A stretch of DNA of 64,000 nt, from contig JBMNEH010000001.1 in the NCBI GenBank assembly GCA_050948665.1, forward strand, positions 1,550,001 through 1,614,000, written 5' to 3'. The stretch is from JBMNEH01 sp050948665. GTDB taxonomy: Bacteria > Bacillota > Clostridia > Christensenellales > UMGS416. The notes beneath the pieces are model-generated. The model saw nothing but the letters and a program-made list of their open reading frames with translations, made no database searches and was not told the DNA's origin. The position numbers were made by a program, and so were the translations under genes. Positions 33,964 to 42,086 of this stretch are shown here, piece by piece (position 1 is the stretch's first letter; each line of letters begins with the position of its first letter).

Positions 33964-35265
33964 TTAAAGCTCCATTTCACTGCTTTTCTTTTTGGTTTTT
34001 TTTGATACTTCCTTTTGTCCTGTTCCTTTTTCGGAAACAGATTTTTTAGGTTGCAGAGCTTTGTGGTAAGTTTCAAGGACACTTTGCTTTCGTTCAAGTC
34101 GTACATCAACATACTGCGCTGTTACAGCTTCAAGGTTTGTAGAAATACCAAGCGACATACCTATTCCCTTTAATGTGTGCCCTAAAATCTCGCCAACGGT
34201 ATAGAAGTCGCCTGTCAGTTGGTGCATATTTGTAGCCGCCGTGTGGCGTAAGTCGTGAAAACGGATATGCGGCATTTCGAGATGACGGACAAGTTGTCCG
34301 AAGTTTGCGGACATTCTGTCGCGTCTGTAAGGGGAGCCGTCCGCTTTTGCTATGAACAGTTTATTATCGTAATATTCACCTCCACCCGCAATAATCAATT
34401 CCTTTTGTCGTTCAATTAAGTCGAACTGCCGTAAAAAATAAGGCAAGGTTTCTTCGGTAATGGGCAAGGTACGGTCATGCGATTTTGTCGGTGCCATTTC
34501 CGTTATGGTCTTTGTCCCCGGCGGTACTTTGAACGGCATTTGTTCTACAACACTAAACTGCATTTTTTCAAGGTCAATGTTCGGTGTTCGTAATCCGATA
34601 ATCTCACTTATGCGAAGCCCATACATTCCGGCAAGAACAACAGGCATTTCCCATTCCGTACCTATCACATAGCTCATAAACTTTTGCATTTGTTCAATGG
34701 TATATGGGTCGGGGGTTTTGCCTTGTTTGCCGAACTTCGTAATAACATCGCGGGCAGGGTTATGCTCGATATAGCGGTATTTTCTTGCGTGTTCCATAGA
34801 AACGCTTAATATGCGCTGCGCGTATCTAACAGTGCTGTTGGATAAGCCCCTATCAAAGAGTTGCTGAAACATATTGTCGAGCATTGCCGGGGTCAGCTGG
34901 TTAAGTTGCACATGACCGATAAACGGCACGATGTGGTTTTTAATATGGCTTTTATAGCCCGCGAAGGTACTCGGTCGCAGATTAGCCTTGCCGTGATTTT
35001 CTACCCATTCCGATAGATACTCTTTAACAGTTTGCTTGCCTTGTGAAGAAACAACGGGGGCATAAACAGGATTTATGAGTTTTGTTTTCATTTCGGCTTC
35101 GTGCTGTGTAGCTTCTCTTTTGGTGGCAAAGCCTTTTTTTGAATAAGTTTTCTTCCCCTCCGGAGAATTATATTTAATATTTACATCATAAACTGTACCG
35201 GGCTTGCCCGTCAGTTCACCTTTACTATCGCGTTTGTTTTTAACTTTTCTTGCTGATACTGCCAT
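33964..35265 (-). CDS. int: Tyrosine recombinase (ICE integrase)
   Basis: 433 residues. N-terminal AP2-like arm-binding domain (GTVYDVNIKYNSPEGKKTYS), SAM-like core-binding domain (about 80-170), and catalytic domain with Arg in GMYGLRISEIIGL, HDLRHTAATNMHQ, GEILGHTLKG and Tyr in VTAQYVDV. The order and length match Tn916/Tn1549-type integrases. It reads toward the tRNA, with Xis starting 4 nt upstream. The C-terminus is rich in Lys/Ser and Glu, which is unusual but not informative. Confidence 0.95.
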   Translation of the reverse strand: MAVSARKVKNKRDSKGELTGKPGTVYDVNIKYNSPEGKKTYSKKGFATKREATQHEAEMKTKLINPVYAPVVSSQGKQTVKEYLSEWVENHGKANLRPSTFAGYKSHIKNHIVPFIGHVQLNQLTPAMLDNMFQQLFDRGLSNSTVRYAQRILSVSMEHARKYRYIEHNPARDVITKFGKQGKTPDPYTIEQMQKFMSYVIGTEWEMPVVLAGMYGLRISEIIGLRTPNIDLEKMQFSVVEQMPFKVPPGTKTITEMAPTKSHDRTLPITEETLPYFLRQFDLIERQKELIIAGGGEYYDNKLFIAKADGSPYRRDRMSANFGQLVRHLEMPHIRFHDLRHTAATNMHQLTGDFYTVGEILGHTLKGIGMSLGISTNLEAVTAQYVDVRLERKQSVLETYHKALQPKKSVSEKGTGQKEVSKKTKKKSSEMEL

Positions 35266-35268
35266 ATA

Positions 35269-35505
35269 TTAACCTCCCTCTGCGGTAGGGGGATTTACTG
35301 TTTTTTTCGCTCTTTCGTACCAATCCCATATAGCAGCGTCTGCAATTAAACGGCGGTTACCATTTTGGATAAATTCAAGTTCGCCGTTATTCATAAGTTC
35401 GCGTAGTTTGTTTTCACCTATGCCGCTAATCTTGCTCATTTGCTCAACAGTTTTAAGCATGGGAAGCATAGGAGCGGTAGAAGTTATAGTTTCTTTTTTT
35501 GCCAA
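35269..35505 (-). CDS. xis: Excisionase (Tn916 Xis-like)
   Basis: 78 residues. Winged-helix excisionase pattern MLKTVEQMSKISGIGENKLRELMNNGELEFIQNGNRRLI, with the IGENKLR helix shared with Tn916 Xis. Needed with Int to excise the element. Lies just upstream of int on the same transcript. A Pro/Ser-rich N-terminal tail (about 15 residues) precedes the domain. Confidence 0.85.
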   Translation of the reverse strand: MAKKETITSTAPMLPMLKTVEQMSKISGIGENKLRELMNNGELEFIQNGNRRLIADAAIWDWYERAKKTVNPPTAEGG

Positions 35506-35937
35506 TACGATAACCCCCTTTCACGCAAATGGCTTAAAAGTTTAATATCAATAACAATAAAAGGGCTTTAATCGGACGGCTTTTAGCAAAACCTCACGGG
35601 AGTTGCACCCCTGCTCATTTAAGGCAGCCCTACCCATTGCCTGCGACGCTTCTAACGCTCGGACTGTGGCTATAAGGGAGTATCATTATATATTTTGTGT
35701 TTTCATCGCCCGCAAGCCGCTACACTTGCTTTGCGGCGTGGTCTGAATCGCTCGGCTTTTTCAACAGAAAAGGCGTCATGGCGTACCCACCGAATGGCTC
35801 GACACAAAAGGAATGTGTCCGGTTTGCCCTATAATACGCCGCCGTTATCTTGCGGGTATATTTGTCAAGATGCATTCATCATTTCCGGTCAAAAGCGGGG
35901 AAGGGGGTAAGTCGCTCCCTCCACGGAGCCGATATAG
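35506..35937. other. Intergenic region upstream of xis, no gene seen
   Basis: About 430 bp of GC-rich sequence. A plus-strand frame (35695-35910) has no ribosome-binding site and no recognisable motif. Promoter or regulatory sites for xis-int would be expected here, but I cannot point to one. Confidence 0.45.
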
Positions 35938-36186
35938 TCAATACAATTTCATGTTGACAATGGCGGTTATGAGCTTGATTTCCAAATGACGCTTCATGTA
36001 GTCATCTACACAGTAGCGAGGCTGGTCAAATTCATCATAGAGATTGCGTAGGCATATCTTATTGATGTATCTGTCGTAATGTCGCAGTACCCGATCCACA
36101 GCAATTGGATCACCGGCATGAGCGGCTTCAATTACTGCAAGAGGAAGCAACTCATAATCACAAGAACGATTATTGTCATGATTCAT
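35938..36186 (-). CDS. Helix-turn-helix protein of Tn916-type regulatory module
   Basis: 82 residues: LLPLAVIEAAHAGDPIAVDRVLRHYDRYINKICLR resembles the small HTH proteins that follow the sigma-like gene in Tn916-like elements. Start lies 5 nt after the stop of the sigma-like gene, so both are expressed together. It probably acts with the sigma-like factor in regulating excision or transfer. Confidence 0.75.
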   Translation of the reverse strand: MNHDNNRSCDYELLPLAVIEAAHAGDPIAVDRVLRHYDRYINKICLRNLYDEFDQPRYCVDDYMKRHLEIKLITAIVNMKLY

Positions 36187-36190
36187 CGTG

Positions 36191-36619
36191 CTACCCTCCT
36201 TTCGGTAGAAGCGTTTTTAGCTTGTCGCGCATCTTGACCAGTGTTTTTGTCCTGCGTCGTTGTACCGCGCAACGGGACATACCCAATACCGCCCCGACTT
36301 CTTTATCCGTCATCTCCATAACAAAACGTAAAATCAGGATGCTTTGCTCGGTCGGAGACAGTTCAGCAAAGACTTCCGCAACTTGCGCATTGTCAATTCG
36401 TAGCTCACAACCGTGTGCTGTAAATGTGAAGTAGTCGCTGGGGTAATCATCCGTTACACATAGCTTTCCAAGCTCTGAATACGAAAGGTCACTAAACGAC
36501 ACTTCTCGCTCGTATTGCCGCTGTATTTGCAGCAAATAGTTCACGGCTTCGTTCCGCAGCACCTTTTTACAAAAGGAATCGAAACGGTAAGGCACGCTCT
36601 GACGAGGGATCTTCGCCAT
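36191..36619 (-). CDS. Sigma-70-like regulator of the ICE (Tn916 Orf7-type)
   Basis: 142 residues, start ATG at 36619 after AAAGGGGGTGATAACG; a longer frame to 36742 has no site. Region-2-like YLLQIQRQYEREVSFSDLSYSELG and region-4-like LSPTEQSILILRFVMEMTDKEVGAVLGMSRCAVQRRRTK are visible. In Tn916 such a factor activates transfer-related promoters. Lies with the HTH gene on one transcript. Confidence 0.85.
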   Translation of the reverse strand: MAKIPRQSVPYRFDSFCKKVLRNEAVNYLLQIQRQYEREVSFSDLSYSELGKLCVTDDYPSDYFTFTAHGCELRIDNAQVAEVFAELSPTEQSILILRFVMEMTDKEVGAVLGMSRCAVQRRRTKTLVKMRDKLKTLLPKGG

Positions 36620-36740
36620 CGTTATCACCCCCTTTCCACAGGGAGTAAGTGGTGGGTTTTCCCCTTCCGTCAGTACAACAAGAGCCGGACTATCTTGTGC
36701 GCACCAAAACCTCTTGTTTTGAAAAAAATTAACAAAATGC

Positions 36741-36775
36741 AAAAAACGCTCGGCTGAACATAGTTCGGCCGAGCG
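36741..36775 (-). terminator. Terminator after the 33-residue peptide gene
   Basis: Imperfect stem CGCTCGGCxGAAC / GTTCxGCCGAGCG with ATA loop, ending on the minus strand in CGTTTTTTGCATTTTG. It is 27 nt after the peptide stop codon. Confidence 0.75.
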
Positions 36776-36801
36776 CCAAAGCGTGACAATATATGTAATT
36801 C

Positions 36802-36903
36802 TTACATCGTATACTTCATAAGCGAAGAAACAATATAGCCATGGTTCATACTGGCTTTTTTTAAGTACGCAGGAATTGACCGGGGATAAATGAATTTTGA
36901 CAT
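36802..36903 (-). CDS. 33-residue peptide of unknown function
   Basis: ATG at 36903 to TAA at 36802. Sequence starts MSKFIYPRSIPAYLKKASMN and ends GYIVSSLMKYTM. Basic and moderately hydrophobic, no clear membrane segment. It has a strong AGGAGG 9 nt before the ATG, its own terminator (36741-36775), and a further terminator 40 nt upstream (36966-36993), so it is an isolated small unit. Three Met and several Lys/Tyr residues, no cysteine. I do not recognise the family. It may be a small protein or a leader peptide. Confidence 0.65.
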   Translation of the reverse strand: MSKFIYPRSIPAYLKKASMNHGYIVSSLMKYTM

Positions 36904-36904
36904 A

Positions 36905-36926
36905 ACGGCAATCCTCCTATTGCCGT
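36905..36926 (-). promoter_or_regulatory. Hairpin presenting the Shine-Dalgarno in its loop
   Basis: A perfect 8-bp stem (ACGGCAAT / ATTGCCGT) encloses exactly AGGAGG as a 6-nt loop, just before the ATG of the 33-residue peptide. Such an arrangement exposes or controls ribosome access. Confidence 0.7.
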
Positions 36927-36965
36927 CGTTTATTTGTCAGCTATCAACTTGTAGTGAAAACATAA

Positions 36966-36993
36966 ACGGCGGCTTTCCCGGAAAAGCCGCCGT
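36966..36993 (-). terminator. Terminator downstream of the ABC exporter operon
   Basis: Stem ACGGCGGCTTT / AAAGCCGCCGT (11 bp, 6-nt loop), followed on the minus strand by a TTATGTTTTC tract. Downstream of the van-linked permease. Confidence 0.75.
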
Positions 36994-37027
36994 CAAAGAA
37001 AAGGTTATAGTAAGGCCATGGCCTGAA

Positions 37028-37078
37028 CTACCCGCTGTTATGCGGCTTTCCCGATTCTTTTTGCGTTTTGATCTTCAT
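37028..37078 (-). CDS. Possible 16-residue peptide
   Basis: ATG at 37078 to TAG at 37028: MKIKTQKESGKPHNSG, with AGGAG 8 nt before the ATG. It follows the ABC permease on the same strand. Too short for family comparison; could be a spurious frame. Confidence 0.3.
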   Translation of the reverse strand: MKIKTQKESGKPHNSG

Positions 37079-37134
37079 AGACAGTGCTCCTAAAAATGTG
37101 ATAATTAGCCTCTTTGTTTCGGAAACCTTATATG

Positions 37135-38376
37135 CTATGCAACCTGATGTTTACAGTAAGCCTGAACAGCAAGAATAAGGAATACCGGAATCCATATTAT
37201 TGTGAATAGCATTGTGACCTGTGGTGTCCAAAAACTATACGATCCCAGATGAAGAAATCTAAAATCTACAAGCTGCATCAACAGGTTATTGGTTAGTCCT
37301 ATCCCACCAGCGGGAAGAATAGAAGAAATCCAATTAGTGCCTGCTGCCGCAGAAATAAACAACGGAGCCAAGGCTGCAAGAAGCGATATACAGATAGTCC
37401 CGGCTACTCTTTCAAGTTTTGCTGACAAAAAGTAAGTAAAGGCATTTACAGAGATCAGAGTTAGCAACCCGCCAACCGCCAATACAATTTGAAGCTGGAA
37501 CAGATTTAAGTTTGGAAGACTGATTGTGTCATAAAGAGCTTGCACAGAGGTCTTCAAAGTAATCGTTCCAAAGGATAAGTCAGAAATAAACAGATGAACT
37601 GTAATGCCTACAATGTATATCAGGATGCTTGGCAGCATATTTGCAATCACTTTTGTTCGCGCAAGTTTTCCTCGTCCGTGTTTTGTGCATCGTAATATAT
37701 GGTCTGCCCCGGATTCGTAGTTTTCCGAAAATAGCGGCGCACCAAGCACGACGCCAATGATAACCAGAAACATAATGCTAAAACACAAATAATCGAAAGC
37801 ATCTCTGGTATAACCTGCATACAGCTCGAAGGGACGATCGACTTTGCTATACAAAGAAACCGCTTTCTGTCTTGTGCTTTCTGGCTCCCTATCAACTTTT
37901 ATGACATTTTCTAATCTTGTGTCACATGCTTCATAAAACGAATCAAGCTCGTCAAGGTCAATATCAGTGAGCCCCCTGGGTATAAGATTTCCATCCACAA
38001 AATCTGAATAAGTAACAGGGAGTAACCGAAGCAAATCATTGATGGGTGAAATTTTCTCTTTATAGACATCCCTGGGGAAGTTTTCACTTTCAGGATTCCC
38101 ATACTTCTCAATAAACTCTTGATATGTTGCAAGGGCAGCCTTCAACTTATCGGGCGTCACCTCACCATCAGAAGATGCTGTAATCTCTCTCCAATAACGT
38201 ATGGCACTAATGCCATTCAGTTCTTGTACATTGCCGTTGTCATCATATACATCAGCACTCACAAATAAAATAGGTGCAACGGCCAATAAAGCAGACAAGC
38301 AGATAGCAGCTATCATTAAGATCATAGTTTGGCGAGATTTTATAATCCGTTTCAATTCAACCTTTAACACTCTCAT
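37135..38376 (-). CDS. ABC-2-type exporter permease linked to the van cluster
   Basis: 413 residues. One N-terminal membrane segment (QTMILMIAAICLSALLAVAPI), then about 150 residues of extracytoplasmic domain, then five to six membrane segments (YLCFSIMFLVIIGVVLGAPLF and later FTYFLSAKL to FTIIWIPVFLILAVQAY). This plan resembles exporter permeases of bacitracin/lantibiotic-type transporters. Start is 0 nt after the ATPase stop. Coupled with the ATPase gene; substrate could be a cell-wall-active compound, by proximity only. Confidence 0.85.
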   Translation of the reverse strand: MRVLKVELKRIIKSRQTMILMIAAICLSALLAVAPILFVSADVYDDNGNVQELNGISAIRYWREITASSDGEVTPDKLKAALATYQEFIEKYGNPESENFPRDVYKEKISPINDLLRLLPVTYSDFVDGNLIPRGLTDIDLDELDSFYEACDTRLENVIKVDREPESTRQKAVSLYSKVDRPFELYAGYTRDAFDYLCFSIMFLVIIGVVLGAPLFSENYESGADHILRCTKHGRGKLARTKVIANMLPSILIYIVGITVHLFISDLSFGTITLKTSVQALYDTISLPNLNLFQLQIVLAVGGLLTLISVNAFTYFLSAKLERVAGTICISLLAALAPLFISAAAGTNWISSILPAGGIGLTNNLLMQLVDFRFLHLGSYSFWTPQVTMLFTIIWIPVFLILAVQAYCKHQVA

Positions 38377-39264
38377 TTAACGTACCTCCTTTTCTTTTTC
38401 CTCATTAGGAAACAGCCACAAATACAGGTCCTCCAATCGTGGGGAGGCCGCTTTGGAATTTTCCACTTCTGACTTTTCAGAAAGGTATCGAATGGAGACC
38501 TGTTCGTTATCTTCCCCTCTTTGATTAATGATACGAAGCCTCATTTCCAATTCAGGGATCATTCTTGCTGGTACTGTGCAGCTCCATACTTTCCCCTCGA
38601 TTTCTTTTACAAGCTGATCGGTTGTACCGACATCGACAATGCGCCCATCTTTCATAATTGTGGTTTGCGTTGCAATATACTCAACATCAGAAACGATGTG
38701 GGTAGAGATCAGCACGATGCGGTTGTGGGCAAATTCAGAAATAAAATTCCTAAATCGCACACGTTCTCCGGGATCAAGCCCGGCAGTAGGCTCGTCTAAA
38801 ATAAGGACTTCCGGCTCATTCAGCATTGCCTGTGCAATGCCAACGCGCCGCCTCATGCCACCGGACAACTTGGCGATTTTTTTATTCTTCACATCAGAAA
38901 GGGTAAGAATATCCAACAACCCATCGATTTTTTTCTGTGTCGCGTTAACTGGCACATCTTTCAAAGCTGCCATATATTCCAAATAGTCTTTTACGGTAAA
39001 ATCGCGGGAATACCCAAACTCCTGCGGTAAAAACCCGAAAACAGCACGGTACGATTCTCCAAGCTGGCGAATATCTGTGCCATTGTATAAAACAATGCCG
39101 TTTGTAGGCTTCATAATATCTGCAATTATACGCATCAGTGTGGTTTTGCCAGCGCCGTTTGCGCCAAGCAATCCCCATACACCGGCAGTTAATGTCAAGC
39201 TGACATCGTTAACTGCTTTTTTGTCTTTGAAGTGCTTACTTACATGTTCAATTTTTAATTCCAT
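38377..39264 (-). CDS. ABC exporter ATP-binding protein linked to the van cluster
   Basis: 295 residues. Walker A LLGANGAGKTTLM, signature KLSGGMRRRVGIAQAM, Walker B VLILDEPTAGLDPGER, H-switch STHIVSDVEYIA. The N-terminal MELKIEHVSKHFKDKKAVNDV and C-terminal coiled-like region are those of the BcrA/CcmA type. Its own promoter appears to lie at 39362-39402 where the VanR-like motif occurs, 100 nt upstream. Pairs with the permease encoded next. Confidence 0.92.
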   Translation of the reverse strand: MELKIEHVSKHFKDKKAVNDVSLTLTAGVWGLLGANGAGKTTLMRIIADIMKPTNGIVLYNGTDIRQLGESYRAVFGFLPQEFGYSRDFTVKDYLEYMAALKDVPVNATQKKIDGLLDILTLSDVKNKKIAKLSGGMRRRVGIAQAMLNEPEVLILDEPTAGLDPGERVRFRNFISEFAHNRIVLISTHIVSDVEYIATQTTIMKDGRIVDVGTTDQLVKEIEGKVWSCTVPARMIPELEMRLRIINQRGEDNEQVSIRYLSEKSEVENSKAASPRLEDLYLWLFPNEEKEKEVR

Positions 39265-39361
39265 TTCTACGGGTCTCCTTTCCGGAAATGAGTAGTATTT
39301 TACTCACCTTTTATTTTAATGAGGTATCGTAATGTAATCTCAAAGGCCAAGCACAAACTTC

Positions 39362-39402
39362 CTTAAGAAACGCCTAATTTTGTATAAAGAATTTCCTGTG
39401 TT
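39362..39402 (-). promoter_or_regulatory. Candidate VanR binding sites upstream of the ABC exporter
   Basis: Two copies of a weaker form of the 19-bp motif found before vanW: CTTAAGAAACGCCTAATTT at 39362 and ATAAAGAATTTCCTGTG at 39384, 22 bp apart. The 22-bp spacing equals that of the two copies before vanW (42981, 43003). Functional role is inferred. Confidence 0.5.
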
Positions 39403-39421
39403 TGTGAATTGCACCGGAACA

Positions 39422-40549
39422 TTAAATCAGAAGCCTATTCAAGCGATTTCCCATTCTGCTCAAAATCTCATTTGTGATAGTATCCGACTGTTCAGCAATA
39501 TCATAGGCTTTGATTTCCAAATTGCCGGATTTCCCGATAACCACGGCAATATCTCCGCACTCTACATTTTCTATGTCGGTCACATCTACCATTGTTTGAT
39601 CCATGCAGATGCGCCCGACGATAGGGGCTGTCTGTCCGTGGATCAAAACCTCGCCACAGCCACACGACAAGCTGCGGGGAAGTCCGTCTGCGTAGCCGAT
39701 GGAGAGCGCGGCGATTTTTCCTTTACTCTTTGCTGTATAGGCAAGGCCATATCCGACCTGTTCGCCTGGCTGAATGTTTCTTACCGTCATAACCCGCGTT
39801 TTCACGGACAGGACAGGTCGTAACTCCACCGGGCAAAAAGAAAGGTCGCTGCGATTACTCAAAACGCCATATAAAGCTATGCCGATTCGAGCATAATCCC
39901 CGCCAAGCTCCGGGTAATTCAGCAGGCCATAGCTGCCGAGAATATGTGTTTTGACAGTAAAACCCGCCGCTAAAATCTGTTCTCTTATGCGAACAAATGA
40001 CGCTGCTTGCCTTTTTGTAAAGGTAACGTCTTTTTCGGACAGGCTATCGTCGGCGCAGAGGTGCGTATAAATGCCTGTAACCCGAAGATGTATCATTTCC
40101 AGTATTGAAAGGATCGCGTCAAGGTTTTCTGCTGGAACTCCGACCCTGTGCATCCCCGTATCTACCGCGATATGCACTTTGATTTTACCGTCGAATGTAT
40201 CCAGCAATTCCGCGTATTCATAATCCAATATCGCCTGCGTCAGATTGTATTGGATTAGCAGCGAAAAATCGGACGGGTGTGTGTAGCCCAAAATCAGAAT
40301 TTCACCAAAAATATCCTGTTCCCGGAGCTGCACCGCCTCCGCTACGGAGGCAACACAGAACACCCGAATACCCAAATGATTTAATTCCTTTGCAATCGGC
40401 ACAGCCCCGTGTCCGTAGGCATTTGCCTTGATCGCGGGCATCAGCATACAGCCAGCAGGAAGCAAGCTGTGGAGTACCTCAACATTGTGTTTCAGATTGT
40501 TTTTGTCTAATTCGATCCAAGCCCGCCCCTGTTCATAGATTTGTTTCAT
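39422..40549 (-). CDS. PLP-dependent alanine/serine racemase (VanT racemase domain without membrane part)
   Basis: 375 residues from the ATG at 40549 (AGAAGTGAACGGT upstream; 5 nt after the acetyltransferase stop). Fold III racemase: PLP Lys41 in AIKANAYGHG, HIAVDTGMHR, SIGYADGLPRSL, and RICMDQTMVDVT. VanT-type serine racemases of vanG clusters carry an N-terminal membrane domain; here that domain is missing and the protein is a free enzyme. The C-terminal segment reads TITNEILSRMGNRLNRL, unlike the TISYR of alanine racemases, which supports serine preference but does not prove it. Supplies D-Ser for the ligase. Confidence 0.88.
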   Translation of the reverse strand: MKQIYEQGRAWIELDKNNLKHNVEVLHSLLPAGCMLMPAIKANAYGHGAVPIAKELNHLGIRVFCVASVAEAVQLREQDIFGEILILGYTHPSDFSLLIQYNLTQAILDYEYAELLDTFDGKIKVHIAVDTGMHRVGVPAENLDAILSILEMIHLRVTGIYTHLCADDSLSEKDVTFTKRQAASFVRIREQILAAGFTVKTHILGSYGLLNYPELGGDYARIGIALYGVLSNRSDLSFCPVELRPVLSVKTRVMTVRNIQPGEQVGYGLAYTAKSKGKIAALSIGYADGLPRSLSCGCGEVLIHGQTAPIVGRICMDQTMVDVTDIENVECGDIAVVIGKSGNLEIKAYDIAEQSDTITNEILSRMGNRLNRLLI

Positions 40550-40554
40550 ACCGT

Positions 40555-41016
40555 TCACTTCTTTTCTATGATGCGTGGCAGCTGTGAAACAACGGTGCAT
40601 CCATCTGCAATATCGGTACTGACAACGGTACCGGCACCGATTTTCACATTGTTGCCAATCCGAATATCCCCGACGATAACCGCGCCAGCTCCGATAAAAC
40701 AGTCGTCACCGATTACAGGGGCCTTTCCGTTTACTTCGCCAATCGTTACATTCTGATAAATCCGGCAGTCTTTTCCAATCACGGAATAGCGTGAAATGAA
40801 TATGCCGTGCAGCCCGTGAGGAAGCGAGGGGATGTCTTGAAAGATTGTATCTGGGCCGACATATCCGCCGTGACGGTGAGCCGAGCGGCTCATAAAAAAT
40901 GTAAAGATGTCACGGAAAAATAGATGCTTCACAGACTTTTGCAGCCGGTAAAACATCCAAAACCAACGTAGGTTGTTTCCTCTTGAATACTCAATGATTT
41001 GTCGCCTTATGCTCAT
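40555..41016 (-). CDS. Hexapeptide-repeat (serine acetyltransferase-like) protein
   Basis: 153 residues. Left-handed beta-helix repeats VIGKDCRIYQNVTIG, VIGDDCFIGAGAVIVG and IGNNVKIGAGTVVSTDIADGCTVV resemble serine/sugar O-acetyltransferases, but it is shorter than CysE. It overlaps the ligase stop by 4 nt and precedes the racemase by 5 nt. Its position replaces the N-terminal membrane (acyltransferase-3-like) half of VanT. Its role in the cluster is unknown; acetylation of serine or of a wall precursor is only a guess. Confidence 0.8.
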   Translation of the reverse strand: MSIRRQIIEYSRGNNLRWFWMFYRLQKSVKHLFFRDIFTFFMSRSAHRHGGYVGPDTIFQDIPSLPHGLHGIFISRYSVIGKDCRIYQNVTIGEVNGKAPVIGDDCFIGAGAVIVGDIRIGNNVKIGAGTVVSTDIADGCTVVSQLPRIIEKK

Positions 41017-42080
41017 GCCCGGACTCCTTCATTGTTATCAGCAAGAGAGATAACCTTGCTGATAAGCGTTTCAAAGGAAATACCCGCAGCCTTCATCATG
41101 CCCGGATAGCGGCTATGGGAAGTAAAGCCCGGAATGGTATTGACCTCGTTAAATACAAGCTCGCCGTCCGGCCTCAAAAAGAGATCGACACGGGCAAAGC
41201 CCCGGCAGCCGAGCACACGATATATCTTTTTCCCAGTCTCTTTAATTTCCGATACCTTTTCTTTTGAAATACGGGTGGGGACATGGATCTTCGATGTAAT
41301 AAGATTGTATTTTTCCGTATAGTCAAAAAAGCCGTCCTGCAACTCAATTTCGTCCGGCTCCCCAGTTATCAGCTCGTCGTTCCCCAAAACCGCACATCCA
41401 ACCTCAAATCCGGGGATCGCTTCTTCTAACAGGACACAGTCATCAAATTGAAACGCCGTCTTTATAGCTTCCAGCAGGTTGTCCTTTGTATCCAGCTTTG
41501 TTATCCCATAGGATGATCCCGCCTTGACGGGCTTGACGAATAGCGGATAGCCAATCTTGGCTGCCAGTTCTGCCACTTGTCCAGGCCGGTAATCGGGCAG
41601 CACCATTTCAGACGCAGGGACGCAGATGCCGGCCATAGATACCAGTTTGTGGGCGCGGTCTTTATCCATACAGAGGGCAGAGGCCAGCGTGCCACATCCG
41701 GCAAGAGGGATGCCCGCCAGTTCACAAAGTCCCTGTACCGTTCCGTCTTCGCCGTTTCGCCCATGTAGCACAGGAAAGACAACATATATCGGAATACGCT
41801 CGATTTCCTTTTCCCGGAATACAAGCAGTTCATGTCGGCTCCGATCAGGAGAGAGGCAGGCCGGGAAACAGCCCGCGTCATGCCACGTATCATTTTCGAT
41901 CCGACTCACTTCACCCGGATAATAGTACCAATCGCCCTGCCGGGTGATCCCAATCAGGACGGGCTTAAAGAGGCTTTGATCCATGTGGGCAATCACTGTG
42001 CTGGCCGAGGCAAGAGAGACTTCATACTCAGGGGAACAGCCCCCAAAAAGTACAGCAACATTTTTATTTCTCATATTCAT
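41013..42080 (-). CDS. vanG: D-alanine--D-serine ligase, VanG type
   Basis: 355 residues. N-terminal FGGCSPEYEVSLAS, ATP-grasp core FVKPVKAGSSYGITK, LLEEAIPGFEVGCAVLG, and C-terminal FNEVNTIPGFTSHSRYPGM. The omega-loop EKY (256-258, in FDYTEKYN) is the mark of D-Ala-D-Ser ligases, whereas D-Lac ligases have EKxx/H-type loops. Makes D-Ala-D-Ser for vancomycin-resistant peptidoglycan precursors. Located after vanW, before the acetyltransferase, with 6- and 4-nt junctions. Confidence 0.93.
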   Translation of the reverse strand: MNMRNKNVAVLFGGCSPEYEVSLASASTVIAHMDQSLFKPVLIGITRQGDWYYYPGEVSRIENDTWHDAGCFPACLSPDRSRHELLVFREKEIERIPIYVVFPVLHGRNGEDGTVQGLCELAGIPLAGCGTLASALCMDKDRAHKLVSMAGICVPASEMVLPDYRPGQVAELAAKIGYPLFVKPVKAGSSYGITKLDTKDNLLEAIKTAFQFDDCVLLEEAIPGFEVGCAVLGNDELITGEPDEIELQDGFFDYTEKYNLITSKIHVPTRISKEKVSEIKETGKKIYRVLGCRGFARVDLFLRPDGELVFNEVNTIPGFTSHSRYPGMMKAAGISFETLISKVISLADNNEGVRA

Positions 42081-42086
42081 ATATAC

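Noticed and set aside
33690..34112. 140-codon minus-strand frame between tRNA and integrase
   Set aside because: Overlaps the tRNA and integrase, and its repeats (GTI) are just translations of the TGGTGCCC repeats.
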